A stretch of DNA of 64,000 nt from Gemmatimonas sp. Lineage in GTDB: Bacteria > Gemmatimonadota > Gemmatimonadetes > Gemmatimonadales > Gemmatimonadaceae. The stretch covers positions 9,964 through 73,963 of the forward strand of contig NZ_JANPLK010000085.1 in assembly GCF_031426495.1 (NCBI RefSeq), read 5' to 3'. The position numbers were made by a program, and so were the translations under genes. A model generated the notes under the pieces. It was given only the letters and a program-made list of their open reading frames with translations, searched no databases and was not told where the DNA came from. Positions 53,481 through 62,191 of the stretch are shown one piece after another (position 1 is the stretch's first letter; the number at the start of each line of letters is the position of its first letter).

Positions 53481-54929
53481 GTGCATATCATCGATCTCGA
53501 ATTCAGCGCGCACGAGATGCGCGCCATGGCCGACCAAGTGGTGGCGCGTTGTGTGGAGCACATTACCACGCTGCCGAGCCAGCCGCTACACGGCGTACAC
53601 GACGCGGAAGCGCTGTGCGAGCGCATGCGCGAGTCATCGCCACGCTCCGGCACCCCGCTAACCGCCCTGCTCGACGACCTGTTCACGACGTACATCCCGC
53701 AGTCGTTCAACACGCCGTCGCCGGGATATCTCGCGTACATTCCGGGCGGTGGCCTGTTTCCGGCGGCACTGGCCGATTTCATCGCCGATACGACCAATCG
53801 CTACACCGGCATCTGGCAGGCGGCGCCGGCGCTGGTTCAGCTCGAGGCGAACGCACTCGAGTGGCTGCGCGAGTGGATGGGATTCCCGGTCGGTACGCGG
53901 GGGGTGTTCACCACCGGCGGCTCGATGGCCACGTTCAATGCGGTACTGTGCGCGCGTGAACAGTATCTGGGCGTCGATATCCGTCGCGGTGTGCTGTACA
54001 CGTCGGATCAGGCGCATCATTGCGTGATCAAGTCGGCGAAGCTCGCCGGCATCATGCCCGATCGCGTGCGCTCCATTCCCTGTGATGGGCAGTTCCATCT
54101 GGCCATTGACGCATTGCGCGATGCCATCGCGCAGGATCGCCGCGATGGGCTGTTGCCGTTCATGGTGGTATCGAACGCCGGCACGACGAACACGGGTGCT
54201 GTCGATCCGCTCGCTGCGATTGCCGACGTCTGCGCCGACGAACAGCTGTGGCATCACGTAGATGGCGCCTACGGCGCGTTCTTCCAGCTGTGCGACGACA
54301 CCCGTGGGGTGCTGCGTGGCATTGAACGCGCCGATTCGCTCACACTCGATCCGCACAAGGGCATGTTCATGCCGTATGGCACGGGCGCGCTGTTGGTGCG
54401 CGATGGTGCGGCGCTGCGGGCGGCGCACGGGGCCACGGCCGACTATCTACCCGACATGCCGTGCGCGCAGGAGTTCTATGATCCGAGCCAACACGGGCCC
54501 GACCTCTCGCGCGGATTTCCCGGGCTCCGCATGTGGCTCACAATCAAGTTGTATGGCGCCGATGCGTTCCGGGCGGTGATCACCGAGAAGCGTACGCTGG
54601 CGCTCGATGCGGCGGCGCGGGTCGCGCAGTTGCCGCATGTGGTGATCGACGCTCCGCCGGAGCTGTCACTGTTTCCGTTTCATCTGACGTGGCCCGGTGC
54701 CACCTTGGCGCAGGAGGACGCGGCGACGCGCGAGCTCATGGCGGCCGTGTCGCAGCGGGGACGCGTGATGATCAGCGGCGCCGTGGCCGGTGGGCGGTAC
54801 GTGGGGCGCGTGTGCGTGCTGAGCTTCCGGACGCACGCGGTGCAGATCGACCACCTCGTCGAGGACATGGGGGCCGCGATCGCCGTGGTGGTGGAAAAGC
54901 ATCGGCACGTGGGCGGGGCAGTCGCCTAA
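53481..54929 (+). CDS. Group II PLP-dependent decarboxylase (copy 2, aromatic-L-amino-acid type)
   Basis: A 482-residue PLP enzyme of the aromatic-L-amino-acid decarboxylase family. The phosphate-binding segment is FTTGGSMATFNAVLCAR, the ring-contacting Asp is in HHVDGAYGAFF, the Schiff-base Lys293 is in LDPHKGMFMPYG, and LSRGFPGLRMWLTIKLYG follows. The GTG giving HIIDLEFSAHEM is proposed because it aligns with the usual N-terminal helix; the frame is open further upstream into the divergent gene. Substrate unassigned. Confidence 0.88.
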   Translation: MHIIDLEFSAHEMRAMADQVVARCVEHITTLPSQPLHGVHDAEALCERMRESSPRSGTPLTALLDDLFTTYIPQSFNTPSPGYLAYIPGGGLFPAALADFIADTTNRYTGIWQAAPALVQLEANALEWLREWMGFPVGTRGVFTTGGSMATFNAVLCAREQYLGVDIRRGVLYTSDQAHHCVIKSAKLAGIMPDRVRSIPCDGQFHLAIDALRDAIAQDRRDGLLPFMVVSNAGTTNTGAVDPLAAIADVCADEQLWHHVDGAYGAFFQLCDDTRGVLRGIERADSLTLDPHKGMFMPYGTGALLVRDGAALRAAHGATADYLPDMPCAQEFYDPSQHGPDLSRGFPGLRMWLTIKLYGADAFRAVITEKRTLALDAAARVAQLPHVVIDAPPELSLFPFHLTWPGATLAQEDAATRELMAAVSQRGRVMISGAVAGGRYVGRVCVLSFRTHAVQIDHLVEDMGAAIAVVVEKHRHVGGAVA

Positions 54930-54971
54930 CGCCGGTCGTCGAGGCATCTTTGGCCGTCCCGAGGATCCTGC

Positions 54972-55445
54972 GTGAAAAAGACCGTTCTCCTGTATGGCCT
55001 CGTGGGCGGCGTGCTCATCGCCGGCCTGCGATTCGTCGAATACCGATTTCTCGTGCTCGAGCATTCGCTCGAGATCTACGGGGGGATCGTCGCCGCGCTC
55101 TTCGCGGCGCTCGGCCTCTGGCTCGGCCGCAAGCTCACGCGCCCGCGCGAGACCGTGGTCGTACGCGAGGTGCCGGTCGAGGTGCGGGTCGAAGTGCCGG
55201 TCGAAGTGCCGGTGGGACCGTTCGAGCGGAATGCGGAACGGCTATCGGCGCTGGGGATCACGCCGCGGGAGCTCGATATCCTGGAGGCCATGGCGGCTGG
55301 CCACAGCAATCGCGAGATCGCCGAACGGCTCTACGTGAGCGAGAACACCGTGAAAACCCACGCCGCTCGTCTGTTCGGCAAACTCTCGGCCAAGCGGCGC
55401 ACGCAGGCGGTTCAGCGGGCGAAAGAGGCCGGACTGATCCCCTGA
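54972..55445 (+). CDS. Membrane-anchored LuxR-type HTH regulator
   Basis: A 157-residue protein with a GTG start. Two transmembrane helices (about 3-19 and 37-52) are followed by a Val/Glu/Pro linker built from four 12-nt repeats (VPVEVRVEVPVEVPV, about 67-81) and a C-terminal LuxR/GerE helix-turn-helix (about 92-155: LGITPRELDILEAMAAGHSN, then EIAERLYVSENTVKTHAARL). There is no receiver domain, so a signal may be received in the membrane, perhaps from the DUF4199 partner downstream. Target genes unknown. Confidence 0.88.
   Translation: MKKTVLLYGLVGGVLIAGLRFVEYRFLVLEHSLEIYGGIVAALFAALGLWLGRKLTRPRETVVVREVPVEVRVEVPVEVPVGPFERNAERLSALGITPRELDILEAMAAGHSNREIAERLYVSENTVKTHAARLFGKLSAKRRTQAVQRAKEAGLIP
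55165..55212 (+). repeat. Four 12-nt tandem repeats in the LuxR-type gene linker
   Basis: Four near-identical units (GAGGTGCCGGTC, GAGGTGCGGGTC, GAAGTGCCGGTC, GAAGTGCCGGTG) encode the E-V-P/R-V linker between the second membrane helix and the DNA-binding domain. The copy number could vary between strains. Confidence 0.85.
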
Positions 55446-55575
55446 TCATCCCCCAAATGGGTGATTCTCGCCGGTTTGCAGGGAAATCATCTATTCGGGT
55501 GACGCGCTCGCGGGCCTCCGCAGACCAGACTGGCGGACGTTCACGCTCGCCCCTTCCACGCCTACGCCCCGATCT

Positions 55576-56106
55576 ATGCGCAACATCGTTCTGAAGTTCG
55601 GCCTGATCTCCGGCGCGCTCCTGTCGGCCATGATGGCCATCACGATCCCATTCCAGGACACGATCGGCTTCGACCTCGGCATGGTCGTTGGCTACACGAC
55701 GATGGTGCTGGCCTTTCTGTTCGTCTATTTCGGCGTCCGCAGCTATCGCGATACCGTGGCGGGAGGCTCGTTGACCTTTGGGCGCGCCTTGAAGGTTGGC
55801 GCGCTCATCGCGTTGATCGCGTCCTGCTGCTACGTGGCCACGTGGGAAATCATGTACTTCAAGTTCATGCCTGACTTCGCCGAGAAGATGACGGCGCAAA
55901 CAATTGCGAAGGCTCGCGCTGCTGGTGAGAGCGAGGCGGCCGTCGCGAAGAAGCAGCAGGAGATGGCGGAGTTCGAGGCGATGTACCAGAACCCAGCGAT
56001 CAATGCGGCCATGACCTTCCTCGAACCGCTGCCGGTGGCGTTGATTATGACGTTGGTGTCGGCTGGCTTGCTGAGCCGGCGTACCGTCCCTCCACGAGAG
56101 ACTTGA
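55576..56106 (+). CDS. DUF4199 family membrane protein
   Basis: A 176-residue integral membrane protein with about four helices (GLISGALLSAMMAITI, VVGYTTMVLAFLFVYFGV, ALIALIASCCYVATWEIMYF, ALIMTLVSAGLL). A charged helical segment lies between helices 3 and 4 (KARAAGESEAAVAKKQQEMAE). It matches DUF4199, often found beside LuxR-type genes. The OPT-transporter ATG begins at the last base of its stop (TGATG). Confidence 0.85.
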   Translation: MRNIVLKFGLISGALLSAMMAITIPFQDTIGFDLGMVVGYTTMVLAFLFVYFGVRSYRDTVAGGSLTFGRALKVGALIALIASCCYVATWEIMYFKFMPDFAEKMTAQTIAKARAAGESEAAVAKKQQEMAEFEAMYQNPAINAAMTFLEPLPVALIMTLVSAGLLSRRTVPPRET

Positions 56107-58421
56107 TGGCCTATATCGCCCCCGAAACCCGCCTGCGCGAGCTCACCCCGGTGCCGCTGCTCGTGGGTGCGGTGCTCGGTTTGATCTTTGGCGCATCATC
56201 GCTGTATTTGGTGCTCAAGGTCGGACTCACCGTGAGCGCCTCGATTCCAGTGGCGGTCATCTCGATCACGATCTTCCGTCTGTTCGCGAAACTGGGCGGC
56301 CGTGATGCGACGATCCTCGAGCACAACATCGTGCAGACGGCGGGTTCGGCGGGCGAGTCGATCGCCTTCGGCATCGGCGTCACGATGCCGGCGATCCTCA
56401 TTCTGGGTTTCGATCTCGAGATCGCGCGCGTGCTGTTGGTGGCGGTGCTTGGCGGTGTGCTGGGCATTCTCATGATGATTCCGCTGCGTCGCGCCCTGAT
56501 CGTGGCGCAGCATGGTGTGCTGAAATATCCGGAAGGCACGGCGTGCGCCGAGGTGCTCAAGGCCGGTGCCAACGCCGAGTCGCGGGCGGCGGCGAGCGAC
56601 GCGGCAAAGCGCGAGCAGGAATCGTTGGGAGGAGCCGGCACGAGTGCGCGCACGATCTTTACCGGCTTTGGGATCGGCATCGTGTACAAGACCGCGATGT
56701 CGGCACTGCGTGCCTGGAAGGATGTGCCGGAGAAAGTGTTCGGCGCGCCGTTCTCGGCGGCGTCAGTGTCGGTGGAAGTGTCGCCGGAGTTGCTGGGCGT
56801 GGGCTACATCATCGGCCCGCGCGTGGCCGCGGTGATGTTCGCCGGCGGCGTGCTGGCGTATCTCGTGCTCATTCCGATGATCGCGTACTTCGGATCGGCG
56901 CTCATGACCCCGTTGGCACCGGAGGCTCGCGCGTTGATCCGCGACATGAGCCCTGGAGCGATTCGCAATGCGTACGTGCTGTACATCGGTGCCGGCGCGG
57001 TGGCGGCGGGTGGCATCATCAGTGTGATTCGCTCGATGCCGACGATCTGGCATGGCTTGCGTGAAGGCTTGCGTGATGTGTCCAACTCCACCGCCGCCAC
57101 GGTGCGCGATACGGTGCGGACCGACCGCGACCTGTCGATCAAGCTGGTGCTGCTTGGCATCGTCGCGCTGCTGGTCGCCTTGGTGGGCGCGAGTCCGCTG
57201 TATGTGGGCGGTACCGGCTTCGGCACACGCATCGCGGCGGCGCTGCTGATCGTGGTGTTCGGCTTTCTGTTCGTGACCGTGTCATCGCGATTAACGGGCG
57301 AGATCGGTTCGTCGTCGAATCCGATTTCCGGTATGACGGTGGCCACGCTGCTGCTCACCTGTCTGGCGTTTGTGTTGCTGGGGTGGACGGGCAGCAACTA
57401 TTACGTGACCGCGCTCTCCATCGGCGCCATCGTGTGTATCGCCGCGTCGAACGGCGGCACCACGTCCCAGGACTTGAAAACGGGCTTCCTGGTGGGTGCC
57501 ACACCGCGCTCGCAACAGATCGCGATCGTGGTTGGGGCGTTGGTGTCGGCGTTGGCGCTGGGGCCGATTCTGCTGCGCCTCAATGCTGCTGGCACGGTGT
57601 ATGTGAGTGCGACGGCGATGGCGGCCGATGCGCGTGGTGGCACGGCGCTCACCAGCGGTGAGATGGTGGATGTGCGCACGCTCGAGCGGCGTGAATCGGT
57701 GGACGGCGTCATGGCCGACGGCAGCACCGATTCGCGCGAGTACTGGGTGTGGCACCGCCAAGACCCGAGCGGTGGCAACGCCGAGAAGTATCTCGTGGAT
57801 GATGCGGGCAAGCCGGTGTACTTCGTGGATCCGGGCATCAACGGCAGTATCCGGAAGCTCGCGAACGGGCAGGATGTGCCGAAGTTCGACGCGCCCAAGG
57901 CGACCCTGATGTCGTACATCATCAAGGGTATCCTGGGCGGCAAGCTGCCGTGGGGGCTCGTGCTGCTGGGCGCGATGATCGCGCTCGTGCTCGAGCTGTC
58001 GGGGATTCCGTCGCTGGCCTTTGCGGTGGGCGTCTATCTGCCGATCTCCACCTCGGCGCCACTCTTCGTGGGCGGCGTGGTGCGCTGGGCGGTGGATCGC
58101 TGGATCGCGCGCAAGCACGTGGGGCGCAACCTCACCGACGACGAACTGGCGGCGGAAGGAGACAAGAGTCCCGGGGTGCTGATGGCGTCGGGCTACATCG
58201 CAGGCGGCGCGATCGCCGGCATCCTGATCGCTTTTGTGGCGGGCGTGCCGGCGATGGCGGGTCTCAATCGCGCGATCGAAGCGATGTCGGTGAACAACCC
58301 GCTGTTCGTGGGGCCGATGGCCGACGTGCTGTCGTTGGTGCCGTTCGTGGCGTTGATCGCGGTGCTCTATCTGACCGGTCGCGAGAAGCTGCTTGGCAGA
58401 CCTGCTACAGGGCCTTCTTGA
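56106..58421 (+). CDS. OPT family oligopeptide transporter
   Basis: A 771-residue membrane transporter with about 14-16 predicted helices. It shows family segments ELTPVPLLVGAVLGLIFGA, EHNIVQTAGSAGESIAFG, YPEGTACAEVLKAGA, EIGSSSNPISGMTVATLLLT and NGGTTSQDLKTGFLVGATP. A long polar insert (about 510-610) before the last helices contains WHRQDPSGGN and a YFVDPGINGSIRK segment. Members move small peptides or metal chelates, so the substrate is open. It is cotranscribed with the DUF4199 and probably the LuxR-type gene. Its 3' end overlaps the TlpA-like gene by 17 nt. Confidence 0.92.
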   Translation: MAYIAPETRLRELTPVPLLVGAVLGLIFGASSLYLVLKVGLTVSASIPVAVISITIFRLFAKLGGRDATILEHNIVQTAGSAGESIAFGIGVTMPAILILGFDLEIARVLLVAVLGGVLGILMMIPLRRALIVAQHGVLKYPEGTACAEVLKAGANAESRAAASDAAKREQESLGGAGTSARTIFTGFGIGIVYKTAMSALRAWKDVPEKVFGAPFSAASVSVEVSPELLGVGYIIGPRVAAVMFAGGVLAYLVLIPMIAYFGSALMTPLAPEARALIRDMSPGAIRNAYVLYIGAGAVAAGGIISVIRSMPTIWHGLREGLRDVSNSTAATVRDTVRTDRDLSIKLVLLGIVALLVALVGASPLYVGGTGFGTRIAAALLIVVFGFLFVTVSSRLTGEIGSSSNPISGMTVATLLLTCLAFVLLGWTGSNYYVTALSIGAIVCIAASNGGTTSQDLKTGFLVGATPRSQQIAIVVGALVSALALGPILLRLNAAGTVYVSATAMAADARGGTALTSGEMVDVRTLERRESVDGVMADGSTDSREYWVWHRQDPSGGNAEKYLVDDAGKPVYFVDPGINGSIRKLANGQDVPKFDAPKATLMSYIIKGILGGKLPWGLVLLGAMIALVLELSGIPSLAFAVGVYLPISTSAPLFVGGVVRWAVDRWIARKHVGRNLTDDELAAEGDKSPGVLMASGYIAGGAIAGILIAFVAGVPAMAGLNRAIEAMSVNNPLFVGPMADVLSLVPFVALIAVLYLTGREKLLGRPATGPS

Positions 58422-58905
58422 TGGCCGCTTCGAGGTTCTGCGTGCCGCCGACGCCGGTGTACACGATCTTACCGGCCTTGTTGACGACCACGACGTAGCT
58501 GGTGGCCGGCACGTCGTAGGCGCCGCTCACGGTGCCCTTCTTGTCGTACAGCAGCTCGCCGCCAAGCTTGTTGGCCTTCTGCCAGCCCTTCACGCGTTCG
58601 ACCGACTGGTTCACCGACACCGCGACGGTCACGAACTTCACCTTGGCGCCGTGCTTGGTCATGGCGGCGCGCATGGCTGGCTCAAGCTGCTTGCAGTTGC
58701 CGCACCACGTGGCCCAGAACTCCAGCACGACCGGCGTCTTGCCGAGGTAGGCGGAGAGATCGACCGTCTTGCCGTCGAGGGTCTCGAGAGGGCCGACGGG
58801 CGCCGTTTCGCCGACGGCGATACCGAGGTCCTGGGCGAGGGCGGGGGACGATAAGGCGATCGTCGCGGCAGCGAGGGCGGTGAAGAGCGTGCGGAAGGAT
58901 TTCAT
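58405..58905 (-). CDS. TlpA-like periplasmic thioredoxin
   Basis: A 166-residue thioredoxin-fold protein: signal peptide (LFTALAAATIALSSPALAQ), then the active-site WCGNC with Cys68 and Cys71 in LEFWATWCGNCKQLEP, and the cis-Pro region VPATSYVVVVNKAGK. It probably carries out thiol reduction or exchange outside the cytoplasm. The ATG giving MKSFRTLFTAL is chosen because upstream in-frame codons fall in a repeat hairpin. It lies 106 bp downstream of the CcdA gene, which likely supplies its electrons. Confidence 0.9.
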   Translation of the reverse strand: MKSFRTLFTALAAATIALSSPALAQDLGIAVGETAPVGPLETLDGKTVDLSAYLGKTPVVLEFWATWCGNCKQLEPAMRAAMTKHGAKVKFVTVAVSVNQSVERVKGWQKANKLGGELLYDKKGTVSGAYDVPATSYVVVVNKAGKIVYTGVGGTQNLEAAIKKAL

Positions 58906-58926
58906 AACTGCCAAGTATGGAGTATG

Positions 58927-58999
58927 GAGTATGGAGTACGGGGTAGGGAGTACGAGGCGACGCGGGGCGTTTGTACTCCCGACCCCGTACCCCATACTC
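58927..58999. repeat. Large imperfect hairpin of GGAGTATG-type repeats
   Basis: Two 27-nt arms pair at 25 of 27 positions with a 19-nt loop. The left arm starts GAGTATGGAGTACGGGG and the right arm starts GTACTCCCGACCCCGTACC. Three further GGAGTATG-like units precede the left arm. It occupies the spacer between the CcdA and TlpA genes. The same TACTCCCGAC core occurs after the HupE operon. It may be a dispersed repeat or act as an attenuator for the TlpA gene. Confidence 0.75.
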
Positions 59000-59011
59000 G
59001 CTACTTCGCCG

Positions 59012-59752
59012 TTAAAAAAAGACCTGCCCCATCTTCACGAGGTAGTACTCCGCCATACCGAGCATGACGAAGGCGAACACCTTTTTTACCGTCAGCATCC
59101 ACGCACCAGCGCGAGGTAATCGCGACAGTGAGCCCGCTGAAAGGCCGACGGCGACCAGCAGCGTGCACATGCCCAGCGAGAAGGTGAAGAGGTAGAGAAA
59201 GCCGAGCAGGGCGGAGCCGGTGGTCGACACCCACGTGAGGACGGCGGCCATGACCGGGGCGGAGCAGGGCGCGGCCACCAATCCCGAAGCCGCCCCCATG
59301 ATGAATGCACCCGCTACCCGTCCGCCGGTTCCGGCATTGGCGGCGCGCTGCATGATGGCGGCGGGCACGCGGACGGGAATGACGTCGAACATCGACAGGG
59401 CGGCCAGCATGAGCAGATTCGCCATGGCGAAGTAGGCCCACGGGTTGGCCGATACGGTACCGAACATGGTGCCGGTGAGTCCGGCGAGGAGTCCGAGGCC
59501 GGCGTACACAGACGCCAGCCCGAACACATACGTGAGCGAAAGCCCCAATGGACGCCACTTTGACGCTATGGTGGCGCCGGACTGTTCTGATGATGACTGG
59601 CCACCCACGATGGCGGCGGTGATCGGAATCATCGGATACACGCAGGGCGTGAGCGATGTCAGGACTCCGGCCCCGAAGAGGAGCGGGAGCGCGGCTGCGG
59701 GGTTGGACGAGAGCTGCGCGGTGACGTCGGCGATCTGCGTGATGGCAATCAT
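59012..59752 (-). CDS. CcdA/DsbD-type thiol-disulfide membrane transporter
   Basis: A 246-residue membrane protein with about six helices, corresponding to the central domain of DsbD. The two redox cysteines are in LTPCVYPMIPIT (Cys37) and APCSAPVM (Cys163). It moves electrons from cytosolic thioredoxin to periplasmic partners, most likely the TlpA-like protein encoded downstream. The gene ends before the repeat hairpin. Confidence 0.92.
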   Translation of the reverse strand: MIAITQIADVTAQLSSNPAAALPLLFGAGVLTSLTPCVYPMIPITAAIVGGQSSSEQSGATIASKWRPLGLSLTYVFGLASVYAGLGLLAGLTGTMFGTVSANPWAYFAMANLLMLAALSMFDVIPVRVPAAIMQRAANAGTGGRVAGAFIMGAASGLVAAPCSAPVMAAVLTWVSTTGSALLGFLYLFTFSLGMCTLLVAVGLSAGSLSRLPRAGAWMLTVKKVFAFVMLGMAEYYLVKMGQVFF

Positions 59753-59869
59753 GTCGGAAAGATACGGCCCGACGCGGGCGAGCGTTGCCGCGGGTTGGAA
59801 CGGGGCTCTGGCGCCCGGGGCGGATAATGGGGATCATGCTTGGCTATGCCCCCACTGACTGAGGTGTTG

Positions 59870-61252
59870 ATGTTCGGACCGACGAAGTCGCTGATGCTCT
59901 TGGCTGTTGCCAGCCTGTCGACCACCGTGGTGTCGCATGCGCAGGCGGTACGCCCCGACGCCGACCCGCGCATCGAGAAGCTGGTCGCGTCGGTGTCGCA
60001 GCAGCGGCTGCAGGCCACCGCCACCACGCTCGCCGGCTTCGGCACGCGCTCCACGCTATCCGATACCATGTCGACCGCGCGCGGCATCGGAGCGGCGCGG
60101 CGTTGGATCTACGATGAATTCAAGCGGATGAGTCCCAAGCTGCAGGTGTCATACGACCGGCACATGCTGGCCCAGCAGGGGCGTATTACGCGCGAGGTGG
60201 AGCTAGTGAACGTAGTGGCGGTGCTGCCGGGCAAGAGCGCGCGCCGCGTGTACATCACCGGTCACTACGACACCGTCAACTCGCGACGTCCGGCGGGTGC
60301 TGACGCGACGTCCACCGCCGCCGGTGCGGCGCCGAGTGTGCCATTGGTGCGTCCCACGATCAACAACGACGCCGATGCGCCGGGCGCGAACGACGATGGC
60401 AGCGGTACGTCGCTCACGATGGAGCTGGCGCGGGTATTCGCCGAGAGCGGTATCGATTTCGATGCGACACTGGTGTTCGTGACGTGGGCCGGAGAGGAAC
60501 AGGGACTGATTGGCTCGATGGCGCATGCCACGGCGCTGCGCAACGCGAAGGGCGTCGTCGAAGCGAACTTCAACAACGACATCGTGGGCAGCAGCCTCGG
60601 CGGCAACGGCATCATCGACGGCGAGAGCGTGAAGATCTACTCGCTGGGCCCGGAGGATTCGCCGCATCGGTCGCTGGCGCGCTACGTCCAGCGGGTGGCG
60701 GGGACCTACGTGCCGTCGCACACGATTCGCCTGATGGCGCGTGAAGACCGCTTCGGTCGCGGCAGCGATCACTCGTCGTTCACGGCGAATGACTTTCCGG
60801 CCATCGTGTTTCGCGAGGCGAACGAGAACTACGAGCGGCAGCATTCGCCCGACGACAAGCTGGAAGGGATGGACTTCCGCTACCTCGCGCAGAACGCGCG
60901 GGTGAACGCGGCGTCGGCCGCCTCGGTGGCACTGGCGCCGCCGGCCCCGCGCGTAACCACGGGCGGAGGTTCTCCCACGCTTGGCCGCGGCACGTCGGGC
61001 TACGATGCCAGTTTGCAGTGGCAGCCGTCGGCGGGGGCGGTGGCATACCGCGTGTACTGGCGTGAAGCGTGGACCAACGACTGGCAGAAGTCGCAGGTGG
61101 TGGGCAACGTGACCAAGCTGCTCATGCCGAACGTGTCGATCGACGACTATGTGTTCGGCGTGGCCGCCATCGGCGCCGACGGCAACGAGAGCGTGATCAG
61201 CGCGTACGTGAGCCCGGTGCGCAAGATGACCGACGTGTTGATCAAGAAGTGA
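59870..61252 (+). CDS. Secreted M28 family metallopeptidase
   Basis: A 460-residue aminopeptidase-type protein. The ATG has GAGG 5 nt upstream, and a signal peptide (LMLLAVASLSTTVVSHAQ) follows. The zinc-ligand motifs of M28 are visible: GHYDTVNS, GANDDGSGTS, AGEEQGLIGS and, near the end of the catalytic part, GSDHSSF. A C-terminal Fn3-like domain (about 375-460: YDASLQWQPSAGAVAYRVYW) may bind substrate or the surface. Probably a periplasmic or exported peptide-degrading enzyme. Confidence 0.92.
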   Translation: MFGPTKSLMLLAVASLSTTVVSHAQAVRPDADPRIEKLVASVSQQRLQATATTLAGFGTRSTLSDTMSTARGIGAARRWIYDEFKRMSPKLQVSYDRHMLAQQGRITREVELVNVVAVLPGKSARRVYITGHYDTVNSRRPAGADATSTAAGAAPSVPLVRPTINNDADAPGANDDGSGTSLTMELARVFAESGIDFDATLVFVTWAGEEQGLIGSMAHATALRNAKGVVEANFNNDIVGSSLGGNGIIDGESVKIYSLGPEDSPHRSLARYVQRVAGTYVPSHTIRLMAREDRFGRGSDHSSFTANDFPAIVFREANENYERQHSPDDKLEGMDFRYLAQNARVNAASAASVALAPPAPRVTTGGGSPTLGRGTSGYDASLQWQPSAGAVAYRVYWREAWTNDWQKSQVVGNVTKLLMPNVSIDDYVFGVAAIGADGNESVISAYVSPVRKMTDVLIKK

Positions 61253-61290
61253 GGGGCAGACAGTGATTCACCACTACGGCGGAGCCGGAC

Positions 61291-62127
61291 ATGATTCGAC
61301 GGGAGTTTCTCGTGACCTCAGCGTTGGGAACGGCGGGTGCGCTCGCCAATTCGATGGGCGGCACGGAGCGACTCGTGCATGACGCGACCGGTGTGACCGA
61401 GTACGACGACGTGCCGATGGCGCCCATGCGCACGGAGCGCGCTACGCGCAAGATTCTGATCGCGGGCGGCGGTTTCCGCACGGGTTTCATCAAGTACATG
61501 GCGGAACTCACCGGCAAAGCGCGGCCGCGCATCTGCTTCCTGCCGTCGGCGTCGGCCGACAGCCCGCAGTCTGCGCTCGGCTTCTATGCATCGTGCGCGC
61601 CGCTGAACGTCGAACCGTTCGTGCAGAACGTGTTCATCGAGAGCCTGTCGCAGAAGCAGGGCTGGGATGAGGTCCTGCTGTCGATGGACGCGATCGTGGC
61701 GTCGGGGGGCAACACGCTCAATCAGCAGGCGATCTGGAAGGCGCAAGGAATCGATCAGGTGCTGCGCACGGCGTGGGACCGCGGCATCGTGCTCGGCGGG
61801 GCGAGTGCCGGTTCGCTGTGCTGGTTCGAGGAAGGCACCACCGACTCGCGTCCCAAGGCGCTCTCGATCGTGAAGTGCCTGGGCTTCCTGCCGGGCAGCC
61901 ACTCGCCGCACTACGACGCCGAGGCGGGGCGCCGTCCGCTGTATCAGCGGCTCATCGGGTCGGGCGAAATGAAGCCCGGCTACGCCTGCGACAACGATGC
62001 CGGCATCTACTTCGAGGAAACGGCCGTGAAACGCGTGGTGTCCACGCGGAAGGAGGCCAAGGTGTACTACGTGAGCGTGGTGAATGGAAAGGTGTCGGAA
62101 CGCACTCTGGAACCCGACGCGATCTAG
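61291..62127 (+). CDS. Peptidase E-like (S51) protein with Tat-type N-terminus
   Basis: A 278-residue protein of the S51/class I glutamine-amidotransferase-like fold. The nucleophile elbow is GGASAGSLCWF (Ser172) and GSHSPHYDAE is nearby. Characterised members cleave Asp-Xaa dipeptides in the cytosol. Here the N-terminus MIRREFLVTSALGTAGALANS has a twin-arginine-like motif and a hydrophobic run, so the protein may be exported. It lies 38 bp after the M28 peptidase gene, which suggests a joint peptide-degrading role. Confidence 0.85.
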   Translation: MIRREFLVTSALGTAGALANSMGGTERLVHDATGVTEYDDVPMAPMRTERATRKILIAGGGFRTGFIKYMAELTGKARPRICFLPSASADSPQSALGFYASCAPLNVEPFVQNVFIESLSQKQGWDEVLLSMDAIVASGGNTLNQQAIWKAQGIDQVLRTAWDRGIVLGGASAGSLCWFEEGTTDSRPKALSIVKCLGFLPGSHSPHYDAEAGRRPLYQRLIGSGEMKPGYACDNDAGIYFEETAVKRVVSTRKEAKVYYVSVVNGKVSERTLEPDAI

Positions 62128-62191
62128 CTAGTTTTCACGAGTCTCTTTTCCTCCGCTCTTCGACTTCCGCTTTTCGGATTCGGCCCAACAT

